From an uncultured Prevotella sp. (GTDB lineage: Bacteria > Bacteroidota > Bacteroidia > Bacteroidales > Bacteroidaceae): DNA of 37,416 bases. Under the pieces are notes generated by a model. The model saw only the letters and a program-made list of their open reading frames with translations. It searched no databases and was not told the DNA's origin. This document shows positions 22,573-30,994 of this stretch, piece after piece; the first letter of the stretch is position 1; each line of letters begins with the position of its first letter. Made by a program: the position numbers and the translations under genes. The DNA lies in the NCBI GenBank assembly GCA_900540375.1, contig UQFS01000036.1:1-37416 (forward strand), in the 5' to 3' direction.

Positions 22573-24102
22573 ATGGAAAAGAAGATAGACCTTACACAGA
22601 CCGTTTATCAACTTACCCAGGCGCATCCGGAACTCATCGACATAATGGCTTCGCTCGGGTTCAGCGAGATCACGAAGAAAGCCATCCGGCTGTCAGTGGG
22701 TAAGCTGATAACGATCAGTCAGGGAGCAGCCATGAGAGGCATCAGCATGGAGGTCGTGGTGAAAGCATTGGAAGACAATGGCTTTACCGTTGTCGGCTTT
22801 CATCCTAAGTCTGATGAACCGTCTTCAGAAAAGCAGGAAGCCCCAGTGACTGACACTACCCAACAAATTAAATCATTGCTCAGACGTATCAACCAAGGAG
22901 AATCTATGGAGAGCGTACGTGCCGACTTTGTAAGCCAGTTCAAAGATGTTCCTGCCAACGACATCATGCGAGCTGAACAGGAACTCATCAGTGAGGGCCA
23001 GTCGGTCAACGAGGTAAAGAAGCTGTGCGACGTGCATTCTGCTCTTTTTCACAGCAAGGACAACGACGAAGAGGTGCAACATCATTTTCATCATGGTCTT
23101 CACCACGACCAAGAGACAATGATGGTGGGGCAAGCTGCTGAGAACAGAGATAAAACCGCAGAGTTACGGGCCATCAATGGTCATCCCCTTCAGACCTTCT
23201 ATCTTGAGAACGAGGCCATCGTCGTGGCACTCAACAATGTGCTACGAACTTTGGACGGGGAAGGCGATGTGGCAGTCGCATTGCGTAAAGCCAGCGGTTT
23301 AGCCATTCATTATGCGAAGAAGGGTGACCTCATCTATCCACTGCTCAATACGAGACATGGCATCTATGGTCCGTCGCAAGTGATGTGGACCATTGACGAC
23401 GAGATACGATCGGAATTCAACACGCTATTGAAACAGGTTACTAAAGAAAACGGACTAAACGACGATTGGAAGAACCGTGTGAAGGACCTCATCGGACGGG
23501 CACGCGAGATGACGTTCAAAGAGAACCGCATTCTCTTTCCTGTCTGCACCGCCAACTTCACGGATGATGAGTGGCGACAAATCTATGTCGACAGCAAGGC
23601 TTACTCAGAATGCATAGGTGTTATCATGAAAACTTGGGAAGATGGCGAGATGCTGCTCCGTGAGGAAAAGCACAAAGGCAGTCAACCGGTGACCGACGCA
23701 GCGGATGAGTTACGAGTAGACATGCCGGGCGGTTCGCTCACCCTCAGCCAGCTTACAGCCCTACTCGACACTCTTCCCATGGAGGTGACTTTCGTGGACG
23801 CCACAAACATCAACCGCTATTTCAATCAGCCTTTCTCCGAAAAGTCGTTCAAGCGTCCGTTGGCAGCTCTTGGCCGTGAAGTGTTTTCATGCCATCCTCC
23901 AAAGATAGAGCCTATGGTTCGCGCTATCATCGCCGACCTACAGGCGGGCAAGCGCGACCGTGTCTCCGTATGGATGGAGAAAAACCAACACGTCACACTT
24001 GTCACCTACTATGCTGTCCGTGACTCACAGGACAAATACGTAGGGACCATGGAAACCGTACAAGATATGGAAGAAGCAAGGAAACACTTCTCTCAAAGTT
24101 AG
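22573..24102 (+). CDS. DUF1858-DUF438-hemerythrin-PAS domain protein
   Basis: The 509-aa protein has four parts. Residues about 5-62 are a DUF1858 helical domain. About 90-160 is DUF438 (IKSLLRRINQGESMESVRAD onward). About 190-330 is a hemerythrin-like domain with His/Glu metal ligands such as FYLENEAIV, AIHYAKKGDLIYPLL and FKENRILFP. About 385-505 is a PAS-like domain with the family block YFNQPFSEKSF and EVFSCHPPK. Such proteins are thought to sense oxygen, nitric oxide or redox state through the di-iron or PAS site; the output is unknown as there is no DNA-binding or kinase domain. It follows fldA by 6 bases and ends the operon. Confidence 0.88.
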   Translation: MEKKIDLTQTVYQLTQAHPELIDIMASLGFSEITKKAIRLSVGKLITISQGAAMRGISMEVVVKALEDNGFTVVGFHPKSDEPSSEKQEAPVTDTTQQIKSLLRRINQGESMESVRADFVSQFKDVPANDIMRAEQELISEGQSVNEVKKLCDVHSALFHSKDNDEEVQHHFHHGLHHDQETMMVGQAAENRDKTAELRAINGHPLQTFYLENEAIVVALNNVLRTLDGEGDVAVALRKASGLAIHYAKKGDLIYPLLNTRHGIYGPSQVMWTIDDEIRSEFNTLLKQVTKENGLNDDWKNRVKDLIGRAREMTFKENRILFPVCTANFTDDEWRQIYVDSKAYSECIGVIMKTWEDGEMLLREEKHKGSQPVTDAADELRVDMPGGSLTLSQLTALLDTLPMEVTFVDATNINRYFNQPFSEKSFKRPLAALGREVFSCHPPKIEPMVRAIIADLQAGKRDRVSVWMEKNQHVTLVTYYAVRDSQDKYVGTMETVQDMEEARKHFSQS

Positions 24103-24260
24103 GAGAATCAAGATAGGAATATCTTCGCGGTCATAACAATGACACATTCAAATTTGCATTGCAACCGTTACACTTCTGCAAAACGCTAATTTCTTGTTGA
24201 TCAAACGAATGTTGTTTTCAAGGGGAAACGCACAATAATATTCTGTGCCCTTTAATGTTG

Positions 24261-24404
24261 TTAGTCTTCCATATAGATATAGAGACAGAATATCATAAGG
24301 CCAAGACACAGCAGGGTCAGCAAAACAAGAACAATGCTCTTCATCCGCCCCCTTGTTCTCTTGCGTCTCATCTCATGATGGAAATACACCCTTGCGTCTT
24401 GCAT
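24261..24404 (-). CDS. Possible 47-aa single-pass membrane peptide
   Basis: The frame starts MQDARVYFHHEMRRKRT, has a strongly basic stretch (RRKRTRGR) and then one hydrophobic helix (MKSIVLVLLTLLCLGLMIFC), ending IYMED. This is a classical N-in single-pass layout, unlikely in random sequence. AGAAG stands just before the ATG. It lies about 120 bases downstream of the 69-aa gene, behind a strong hairpin, and no promoter of its own is visible. No family is known to me. An ATG at 24344 would give only the helix. Confidence 0.4.
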   Translation of the reverse strand: MQDARVYFHHEMRRKRTRGRMKSIVLVLLTLLCLGLMIFCLYIYMED

Positions 24405-24484
24405 CTTCTATGTCGTGTGTTTCCGGGAGAAGGGGCACCTCCGCCCGAGTTCATATACAATCTGATCCTTGATAAAGAGGATGC

Positions 24485-24514
24485 CGTGCCTCGCCAAAGG
24501 CTTGGCAAGGCACG
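24485..24514 (-). terminator. Strong hairpin downstream of the 69-aa gene
   Basis: A 13-bp stem with one G-U pair (24485-24497 with 24502-24514, core GTGCC/GGCAC) closes a 4-base loop, 12 bases after the stop of the 69-aa gene. The T-run on the minus strand is poor (TCCTCTTTA), so it may be a partial terminator or a 3' stabilising structure. Confidence 0.55.
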
Positions 24515-24525
24515 ACATAACAGTG

Positions 24526-24735
24526 TCAGTCGTCCCACACGTTTTTGTGGGTATCCGGCCATGCGTCCTCGTCGTCGAAGAAGTAGCCCTTCTTTGCGCC
24601 TATGTCTCCCTCATCACCGGAGCCAATACCGTGATTCGGGTCATTGTCCACGCCGATGCTCCATGTCTCCATCAAGGCGTTCCCGTTTACTCTGATCACC
24701 TCAATGAGAGGCTTCGTATATGCAGTCTTGTTCAT
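24526..24735 (-). CDS. 69-aa acidic protein of unknown function, behind the BspA-like gene
   Basis: The product begins MNKTAYTKPLIEVIRVNGN and ends in a Gly/Asp-rich acidic part (DEGDIGAKKGYFFDDEDAW). The K-P-x-I-E-V-I opening, followed by a variable centre and an acidic GAKKG-type tail, is a pattern I have seen in small Prevotella/Bacteroides proteins without known function. There is no signal peptide. The ATG at 24735 is preferred over 24750 because GGAGG lies 7 bases before it. It starts 16 bases after the surface protein gene, so the two share a transcript. It could be an accessory or a precursor peptide, but no modification enzyme is nearby. Confidence 0.65.
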   Translation of the reverse strand: MNKTAYTKPLIEVIRVNGNALMETWSIGVDNDPNHGIGSGDEGDIGAKKGYFFDDEDAWPDTHKNVWDD

Positions 24736-24751
24736 TCTTTGTTCCTCCATT

Positions 24752-27700
24752 TTATTTGATGATTACCTTTTTGCCGTTGTGGACATAGATGCCACTTGTC
24801 GGCTTGCTGACTCTCATACCGTTCAGACTGTAATAGGGAGCATCATTGTCAGCCTTTCCAGCCTCGGTAACGGAGTTGATGCCCGTAACCGTATTGCCGT
24901 CGCTAAACATGATACTGAAGCCTTTGGCAGGACTTGCCGCATTGTCTTTCATACGGAAGTATGCCTTGAAATAAGGGAATGTGGCTCCCTTTTTGAGTAC
25001 CACAAACTTGCCTTGGCTCTTGCTAAAGGCATAATACTGATAACCGCTCTCATTGGCGACTGTCACGTCCTCTACGGCTCCTACCATACGATTGTCAGCC
25101 GTCTTGCTGTAACCAACGGCCGTGAGTGCAGACTCATCATGTGCCTGATCCTCGTCCATCTGGCAGTAGGAGTTCACAGAAAGGGTGTTCTTACTACGAA
25201 TCAAAGCCCCTACAAATGCGGGTACATAATAGTTGTCGATACTGTAAGCACGCACGAAGGGATTTGTCGTGTCGTAAGCATGGCTGTAGTCCATCGGCAC
25301 GTAAGGCTTGATATCATTGTTGCCCTGGCCTTCAGGATACTTCACATCGAACGGGAAGCATACAGAACCACCATTCTTATTGGTCTGCTGTGGTATCTTA
25401 TAAGTGACGTTCAGCGTGTGCCCCTGTGTCCATGTGTCTTGATAAGCCTGAATCTTGCTCTGCTTCACATAGATAGTCTGGCCAGCGTTGAAAGGGTAGT
25501 CACTGTCCATCTCATAGCCGACGGAACTGAGTGTTCCCGGTGTGTTGCCTACGAAATACAGCCCTTTGAGCTGTGAGCCTGCCTTGAAAGCATCCAGACC
25601 GACGGAACCAATATCAGAAAGGAAAACGATGTCCTTTACCGTTGCCTCGTTCTGATAAGCAAAGTCGAGAACAGAGCTGACCGTGTAGGTCTTCTCCGGC
25701 CAAGCATTGCCATAAACGTCTGTGTAAGCGGTCTCCTTAGCAGTCTTGTCAATGATGACGGAGGTACGCGGCGTGTAGAAACTGATGACACCCACGTTGT
25801 CGGTGGATGTGGGGAAGAACTCCGTGCCACGGTCGTAGTCGGCTGTGGAGACAAAAGAGGGATGCACCTCCTTGAAGGTACTGTTGTAAGTATTCACCGT
25901 TGCTTCGTTGGCAGTTTTGTTCTCATACCATGCCTTACGCACGTAGATAGTGATGTCCTTCGGTTTTGACGACTCAAAGACAATATCGGCTGTAAGGGCA
26001 GGCACATTGTCAGTACCCATAAAGCTAAGTGACTTCAAGTTCTTACAAAGGGCAAGCGCACGATTCTCTATCGTGGTTACACTCTTCGGGAAGGTGATGT
26101 TCGTCACCTTGTCACTTGCGTAGAAGGCATACTGGCCAACGGTCGTAAAGTAAGGAATCAAAGTATATTTGATGTCTGCCTTTCCTGCAGGGAAGGCGAC
26201 GAGTGTTTTCTTGTCCTTGGTGCAGAGCATGCCGTCAAGAGAAGAATACTTGGCATTGTCCTTGTCCACATTGATGTCGGTAAGCGACTCGCAGAAGTTG
26301 AACGCTCCCGTATTGATGTTCGTTACATTCTTCGGGATGGAGAAGGTCTGCAGGTTCTTGCAGTTGTCGAAGGCCTGTTTGTCGATGGTGGTTACACTCT
26401 CCGGCAAATTGATGCTCTTGATGCCACTGTTACCGAAAGCACCACTACCAATGGTTGTAATGGCGGCCGGTTCCTTAAATTCTACGGTCTCCAGTGCTGG
26501 CGTGTTCAGGAATGCGCCGTTGCCAATAGTTGTTACGGTGGCGGGAATCACAAAGTGCTTCAGCTTTACGTCGTTGGCAAAGGCATTCCCGCTAATAGAT
26601 GTAATTTTACTTGTACCATCGAATACAAACGACTCCAGATCGCTCAGTTCGTCGAAGGCCTGGTCTTTGATTTCAGTCAGTTGGGATCCATCGGCAATAT
26701 GGATGCTTGTAATCTTGGTATTATAGAATGTGCGTGCATCAATTTGCTTCACGCTGGCAGGGATGTTGATGGTTCCGGCAAGGCCCGTAGAGGAGAAGGC
26801 GGTGCCGTATATGGTTTCCAGATGAGAGTCACTGCCGAAGTCGAGTGTGCGGAGTCCTCTGCAGAAACGGAAAGCCTGACCACCCACGGCCTTCAGTGTG
26901 GAAGGGAACTTAATCCCCATAATGGCACTGCCATAGAATGCTTTGACAGCAATACCCGTTGTGCCCTCAGGAATAGAGTATTCGCCCGTCTTGGCCGTAG
27001 GACAGAGTATCAGATCCTTTTCATCCTTTGAATAGATCATGTCGTCCTTCCCCATATACTTGGCATTATTGCCGTCTACCGTGAATGCTGTCAGTTTCGG
27101 ACAGTTGATGAACGCGCCATCCTCTATCAAGCTGACATCCTTACCGATATTCACAGTCTGCAGACCCGCGGGCCAGATGAAGGCCTCTTGCTTAAGTGTC
27201 TCAGCGTTTTTCAGGTCAACAGTCTTCAGTCCGCTTTCTGTCTGGCAGAAGGCCTCACTGGCTACTGTCTCTACAGATTCCGGAAGGGTATACTTGCTGC
27301 TATTCTCCAGCTTTGTCTTATCGTAGAGGGGAGGAAAGGTAACCAATGTCTTGCCATCCTTTGTTAACAGAACCCCTTCAACATCCTTGAAAGCAGGGTT
27401 GTCGTCGGCCACATCAAAGTAACTTCCTACAGCATAGAATGATGCGTCCAAACTCTGGTCAATATTGACAAGCGATTTCGGAATGGAAATCTTCCCGATA
27501 CCACGGCACACCTTGAAGGCTGTCTTGGCAAGCGTGGTGATGCCTTCAGGAATCACGATATCACCCTGCGTGCCTGAAGGGCAGGACACAAGAGTGGTGC
27601 CATCCTTACTGAGCAGCCATCCTTTGTCGTTATTTTTAAAGGTACTGCTTGATCCCGCAACCTCATATTCCGTGAACTTCGGGCAGTTCTCAAAGCAGCT

Positions 27701-28093
27701 GGGACTCATAGTTGTGAAACTGGCAGGCAAGGTGACTTTCTTCAGATTAGCTGCAGAGCGATAGCATCCGCTGCCCATTGTGGTGTAGCCCTCGGAGAAA
27801 GTCAGGCTCTCAATGTCCTTGCTGCAATCCGTCCATTCCGTTGAAGAGGTTACCTTGTAAGTTTCCTTGTCCTGATCATTCTGGACCGTTGGAGGAACGG
27901 TGACAGCGCCTGAGCCGCCAATGTAATACACGGCAACCTCATTGTTTTGCGGGTTATTCAGATCTTTTTTGGTAATGGTGTACCCGATGTCACCTACCTT
28001 AAAATTGGTGCCTACAGTTTGCGCATAAGCCTCTGTTGACGACATGACCCATGCCAACAACAGAAATAAAAGTATTTTTTGTCTCATATTCAT
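24752..28093 (-). CDS. BspA-like leucine-rich repeat surface protein
   Basis: The 1113-aa protein has a Sec signal peptide (cleavage likely after AYA, residue 24). A long array of LRR_5/BspA-type repeats of about 20-23 residues follows, of the form IPATVTTIGNGAFLNTPAL, mixed with VDGNNAKYMGKDDMIYSKD-type units that repeat every three or four repeats. A non-repeat region follows from about residue 700. The last 30 residues (YYSLNGMRVSKP, SGIYVHNGKKVIIK) are the typical C-terminal tail of secreted Prevotella proteins. Related proteins bind host fibronectin, fibrinogen or other bacteria; the ligand here is unknown. It is preceded by a long leader with a dinucleotide microsatellite and is followed by the 69-aa gene. 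Confidence 0.9.
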   Translation of the reverse strand: MNMRQKILLFLLLAWVMSSTEAYAQTVGTNFKVGDIGYTITKKDLNNPQNNEVAVYYIGGSGAVTVPPTVQNDQDKETYKVTSSTEWTDCSKDIESLTFSEGYTTMGSGCYRSAANLKKVTLPASFTTMSPSCFENCPKFTEYEVAGSSSTFKNNDKGWLLSKDGTTLVSCPSGTQGDIVIPEGITTLAKTAFKVCRGIGKISIPKSLVNIDQSLDASFYAVGSYFDVADDNPAFKDVEGVLLTKDGKTLVTFPPLYDKTKLENSSKYTLPESVETVASEAFCQTESGLKTVDLKNAETLKQEAFIWPAGLQTVNIGKDVSLIEDGAFINCPKLTAFTVDGNNAKYMGKDDMIYSKDEKDLILCPTAKTGEYSIPEGTTGIAVKAFYGSAIMGIKFPSTLKAVGGQAFRFCRGLRTLDFGSDSHLETIYGTAFSSTGLAGTINIPASVKQIDARTFYNTKITSIHIADGSQLTEIKDQAFDELSDLESFVFDGTSKITSISGNAFANDVKLKHFVIPATVTTIGNGAFLNTPALETVEFKEPAAITTIGSGAFGNSGIKSINLPESVTTIDKQAFDNCKNLQTFSIPKNVTNINTGAFNFCESLTDINVDKDNAKYSSLDGMLCTKDKKTLVAFPAGKADIKYTLIPYFTTVGQYAFYASDKVTNITFPKSVTTIENRALALCKNLKSLSFMGTDNVPALTADIVFESSKPKDITIYVRKAWYENKTANEATVNTYNSTFKEVHPSFVSTADYDRGTEFFPTSTDNVGVISFYTPRTSVIIDKTAKETAYTDVYGNAWPEKTYTVSSVLDFAYQNEATVKDIVFLSDIGSVGLDAFKAGSQLKGLYFVGNTPGTLSSVGYEMDSDYPFNAGQTIYVKQSKIQAYQDTWTQGHTLNVTYKIPQQTNKNGGSVCFPFDVKYPEGQGNNDIKPYVPMDYSHAYDTTNPFVRAYSIDNYYVPAFVGALIRSKNTLSVNSYCQMDEDQAHDESALTAVGYSKTADNRMVGAVEDVTVANESGYQYYAFSKSQGKFVVLKKGATFPYFKAYFRMKDNAASPAKGFSIMFSDGNTVTGINSVTEAGKADNDAPYYSLNGMRVSKPTSGIYVHNGKKVIIK

Positions 28094-28334
<241 letters not shown>

Positions 28335-28341
28335 GCAAATT

Positions 28342-28403
28342 ATTTGGATTAACCAAATAAAATGAGTTAAAAGTTGCACGGGAATTCTCGTTTCCTTGCA
28401 ACT
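28342..28403 (-). other. Two hairpins in the BspA-gene leader, one attenuator-like
   Basis: ATTTGG (28342-28347) / CCAAAT (28353-28358) is a 6-bp stem with a 5-base loop. AGTTGCA (28372-28378) / TGCAACT (28397-28403) is a perfect 7-bp stem. On the minus strand the second one is followed at once by TTTTA, as in a weak intrinsic terminator inside the leader. Confidence 0.4.
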
Positions 28404-28489
28404 CATCTATACCATTATATAAAGATAAATGATATATTCTTGATTTATTTAACACTCTGTGACTCACACTATTATTTCCTAAATCGATG

Positions 28490-28520
28490 CAAAGATAAAC
28501 AATGTATTTTAAATATGCAA
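28490..28520 (-). promoter_or_regulatory. Promoter of the BspA-like gene
   Basis: On the minus strand, TTG (28518-28520), a 20-base spacer and TATCTTTG (28490-28497) match both boxes. No better -7 site lies closer to the start codon at 28093, so the leader would be about 390 bases long. Confidence 0.55.
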
Positions 28521-28582
28521 GAAGAAACAAGGAAATATGAAGGAGCAACGCGTGTAAACGAATACAAAAACAGGCTTTCGAT

Positions 28583-29176
28583 CTACCTCACACTGAGCAC
28601 TCCATAGGCACCAGTGGTGACGGAGGGATAGCGTGTCATCTTCTTGCCGCCATTGCCGGAAGCGATGATACCGCCATTGTTGAGATCATAGGTTCTGTGG
28701 CAATTGGAGCAGGATGCAATGCCGGCGCTGTTTACCTTGAGCGGATAGCTACGCAGCGGCAGCGCGTTAGAGTCGAAGCAGTTGGGGCACTCACGGTCAT
28801 AGGCGTAGAACGTCTGTGAGGTGGAGAAGCCATATCCCACAATGATGGCGCCGTTCATGCCAAGGATGAGTTGTCCGGCCTGCTGCCGTTGCTTGTCCTT
28901 GGCATCAAAGACAACCTGACTGCTGCTGCCCTGATTATTGGTAAACACGAAATACTGCGCGCCACTCCTTGAAATGGTGGTGATGGTGACGAAGATACCA
29001 GAGAGTGGTGTCATCGCCGCGGCGAGCGTAGCATCTTTATGCGTTTGATTGTCGAAATACAGCGAGCATGGTGCCGCGCTGAATTCACTCTGCGTATCAC
29101 CGCAAGCTGCCAAGAGAGTCATAGACAATAAACCCGTCACAGCCAGCATCCAAATTTCTAAACCTCTGTGTATCAT
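28583..29176 (-). CDS. Lipoprotein with a four-cysteine, Rieske-like or zinc-ribbon-like C-terminus
   Basis: The 197-aa protein has a lipoprotein signal peptide with lipobox LLAAC (Cys25). The middle is a beta-rich domain (GQLILGMNGAIIVGYGF). The C-terminal part holds YDRECPNCFDSN and, about 20 residues on, ASCSNCHRTYDLNNGG. The layout resembles a Rieske domain (C-x-H ... C-x-x-H) in which the first His is replaced by Cys, giving two CxxC pairs that could bind zinc or an iron-sulfur centre. It overlaps the argH stop by ATGA and is the last gene of the pyrE operon. Function is unknown; it would sit in the periplasm or at the outer membrane. Confidence 0.75.
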   Translation of the reverse strand: MIHRGLEIWMLAVTGLLSMTLLAACGDTQSEFSAAPCSLYFDNQTHKDATLAAAMTPLSGIFVTITTISRSGAQYFVFTNNQGSSSQVVFDAKDKQRQQAGQLILGMNGAIIVGYGFSTSQTFYAYDRECPNCFDSNALPLRSYPLKVNSAGIASCSNCHRTYDLNNGGIIASGNGGKKMTRYPSVTTGAYGVLSVR

Positions 29177-30516
29177 TTTTCACCCAGTAATTGCCGCTCT
29201 GCCTCCTCCACTCTCTCGAAGTGGAAGCCGTCGAGCGTCTTGTCCATGAGTTCCTGGATGCTGTCGTTGCAGAGATTGCCAATAGACCCCTCATGCGTGT
29301 GATGGATGTGATGATCGGCCTTGAACGTACCAGCCTCGATCTCCATGCCCACCTTCTTATAAGCGTCGCGGAACGGCATGCCATTAGTGGCCAGCCGGTT
29401 CACCTCCTCCACGGAGAAGATCGGGTCATACATCGGGTTGTCGAGGATATGACGGTTCACCTCTATCTTGTTGATGATATAAGCCGCCATGCTCAAGCAG
29501 TCTTTCAGCTCGTCGAAGGCAGGCAGGAACACCTCCTTGATGATCTGCAAATCGCGGAAATAGCCCACGGGAAGGTTGTTCATGATGAGCATGATCTGCT
29601 GCGGCAGACTCTGTATTTTGTTGCTCTTGGCACGGATGAGCTCAAAGACATCGGGGTTTTTCTTGTGCGGCATGATGCTCGACCCCGTGGTGCACTCCTT
29701 GGGCAGATGCACGAAACCAAAGTTCTGACAGTTGAACAGACAAGCGTCGAACGCCATCTTAGCCAGCGTGCCGGCCACCGAAGCGAGGGCAAAGGCCACA
29801 TTGCGCTCCATCTTTCCACGTCCCATCTGCGCATAGACCACATTATAGTCCATCGAGTCGAAGCCCAGCAACTCCGTCGTCATCGTGCGGTTCAGCGGGA
29901 AGGAAGAGCCATAGCCCGCCGCCGAGCCGAGGGGATTTCGGTTCGTCATCTTATAGGCTGCCTGCAGGAAGAGCATGTCGTCGACAAGACTCTCGGCATA
30001 GGCGCCAAACCACAGGCCGAAGCTCGAAGGCATAGCGATCTGCAGATGGGTGTAGCCAGGCATAAGCACATCCTTATACTCGTTGCTCTTCCGGATGAGT
30101 TCGTCAAAGAGACTCTTCACCTCGTCGACAACCTCCATCAGTTCATGACGCGTGAAAAGCTTCAAGTCCACGAGCACCTGGTCGTTGCGTGAGCGGCCCG
30201 AATGGATCTTCTTACCCAGATCGCCGAGCTTACGCGTGAGCATCAGCTCCACCTGAGAGTGCACATCCTCCACGCCATCCTCGATAACAAACTCACCTTT
30301 CTCGCACGTGCGATAGATGTTTTTCAGTTCAGCGAGCAGTTTCTTGAGCTCGTCTTTCTCCAAGAGTCCTATGCTTTCAAGCATGGTGATATGTGCCATC
30401 GAGCCGAGCACGTCGTACTTGGCAAGGTACATATCCATCTCGCGGTCGCGTCCCACTGTGAACCGTTCTATTTCCTTGTTGACTTCAAATCCTTTCTCCC
30501 ACAGTTTATTAGCCAT
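29173..30516 (-). CDS. argH: Argininosuccinate lyase
   Basis: The 447-aa enzyme splits argininosuccinate into arginine and fumarate, the last step of arginine synthesis. It belongs to the fumarase/aspartase superfamily: SGRSRNDQV and the signature GSSIMPHKKNPD, whose Ser is the catalytic residue on a mobile loop, are present, and HLQIAMPSSFG holds the other conserved His. The start at 30516 (MANKLWEKGF) gives the usual N-terminus; the frame is open upstream but those residues are not conserved. It is 29 bases behind the SRPBCC gene. No other arginine gene is in the window. Confidence 0.95.
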   Translation of the reverse strand: MANKLWEKGFEVNKEIERFTVGRDREMDMYLAKYDVLGSMAHITMLESIGLLEKDELKKLLAELKNIYRTCEKGEFVIEDGVEDVHSQVELMLTRKLGDLGKKIHSGRSRNDQVLVDLKLFTRHELMEVVDEVKSLFDELIRKSNEYKDVLMPGYTHLQIAMPSSFGLWFGAYAESLVDDMLFLQAAYKMTNRNPLGSAAGYGSSFPLNRTMTTELLGFDSMDYNVVYAQMGRGKMERNVAFALASVAGTLAKMAFDACLFNCQNFGFVHLPKECTTGSSIMPHKKNPDVFELIRAKSNKIQSLPQQIMLIMNNLPVGYFRDLQIIKEVFLPAFDELKDCLSMAAYIINKIEVNRHILDNPMYDPIFSVEEVNRLATNGMPFRDAYKKVGMEIEAGTFKADHHIHHTHEGSIGNLCNDSIQELMDKTLDGFHFERVEEAERQLLGEK

Positions 30517-30545
30517 AATACGAATGTTGAATATTGAATTATAAC

Positions 30546-30959
30546 TCACTCATACTGTATCATTTGCAGCGCATCGGCGATCTTCTCAATACCTTCCTGC
30601 AATGGTTTCTTCACCATGCCGCTGATAAAGGGGTTGAGATCTGCCTTGATGGTGAGCTTCATCTTGCAGGTGGTGTCCGTGACCGGCAACAGCTGAATCC
30701 AAAAGTTGAAGGGTAACGGGCTCTCCTGTGTCTCGAACTTAATCGTCTTCGGTGCCTCGCGCTCCACGATGACAAGCTTCACTGCACCCATCTGTGTACT
30801 GATGCTGATGCTGTCGCTATCGAACGACAAGTCCTTGATCTTATCCTCGGGCAGGCGATCACGCACGCGGTCGATATTGCCCAGATCGCTGAGCATCGCA
30901 TAGACTGATGCCTGGGGATAGCTGATCTGTCGGATCGTGCTTTCTATCTTTGTACTCAT
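30546..30959 (-). CDS. SRPBCC/START-like small protein
   Basis: The 137-aa protein has the layout of the Bet v1/START-like (SRPBCC) fold. An N-terminal strand (ESTIRQISYPQASVYAMLSD) leads into the first helix, a row of antiparallel strands includes ISISTQMGAVKLVIVERE, and a long C-terminal helix (ISGMVKKPLQEGIEKIADAL) closes a hydrophobic pocket. The family binds lipids, polyketides or other hydrophobic ligands; the ligand here is unknown. The start at 30959 (MSTKIES) fits the fold; the upstream ATG adds residues out of the family. It lies between pyrE and argH, 35 bases after the first. Confidence 0.8.
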   Translation of the reverse strand: MSTKIESTIRQISYPQASVYAMLSDLGNIDRVRDRLPEDKIKDLSFDSDSISISTQMGAVKLVIVEREAPKTIKFETQESPLPFNFWIQLLPVTDTTCKMKLTIKADLNPFISGMVKKPLQEGIEKIADALQMIQYE

Positions 30960-30994
30960 ATTTATATATACGAATAGATAAGGTATGCGTTGAC

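Noticed and set aside
24110..24125. AAGATA/TATCTT hairpin behind the DUF438 gene
   Set aside because: Only 6 bp, AT-rich and without a T-run, so not called as a terminator.
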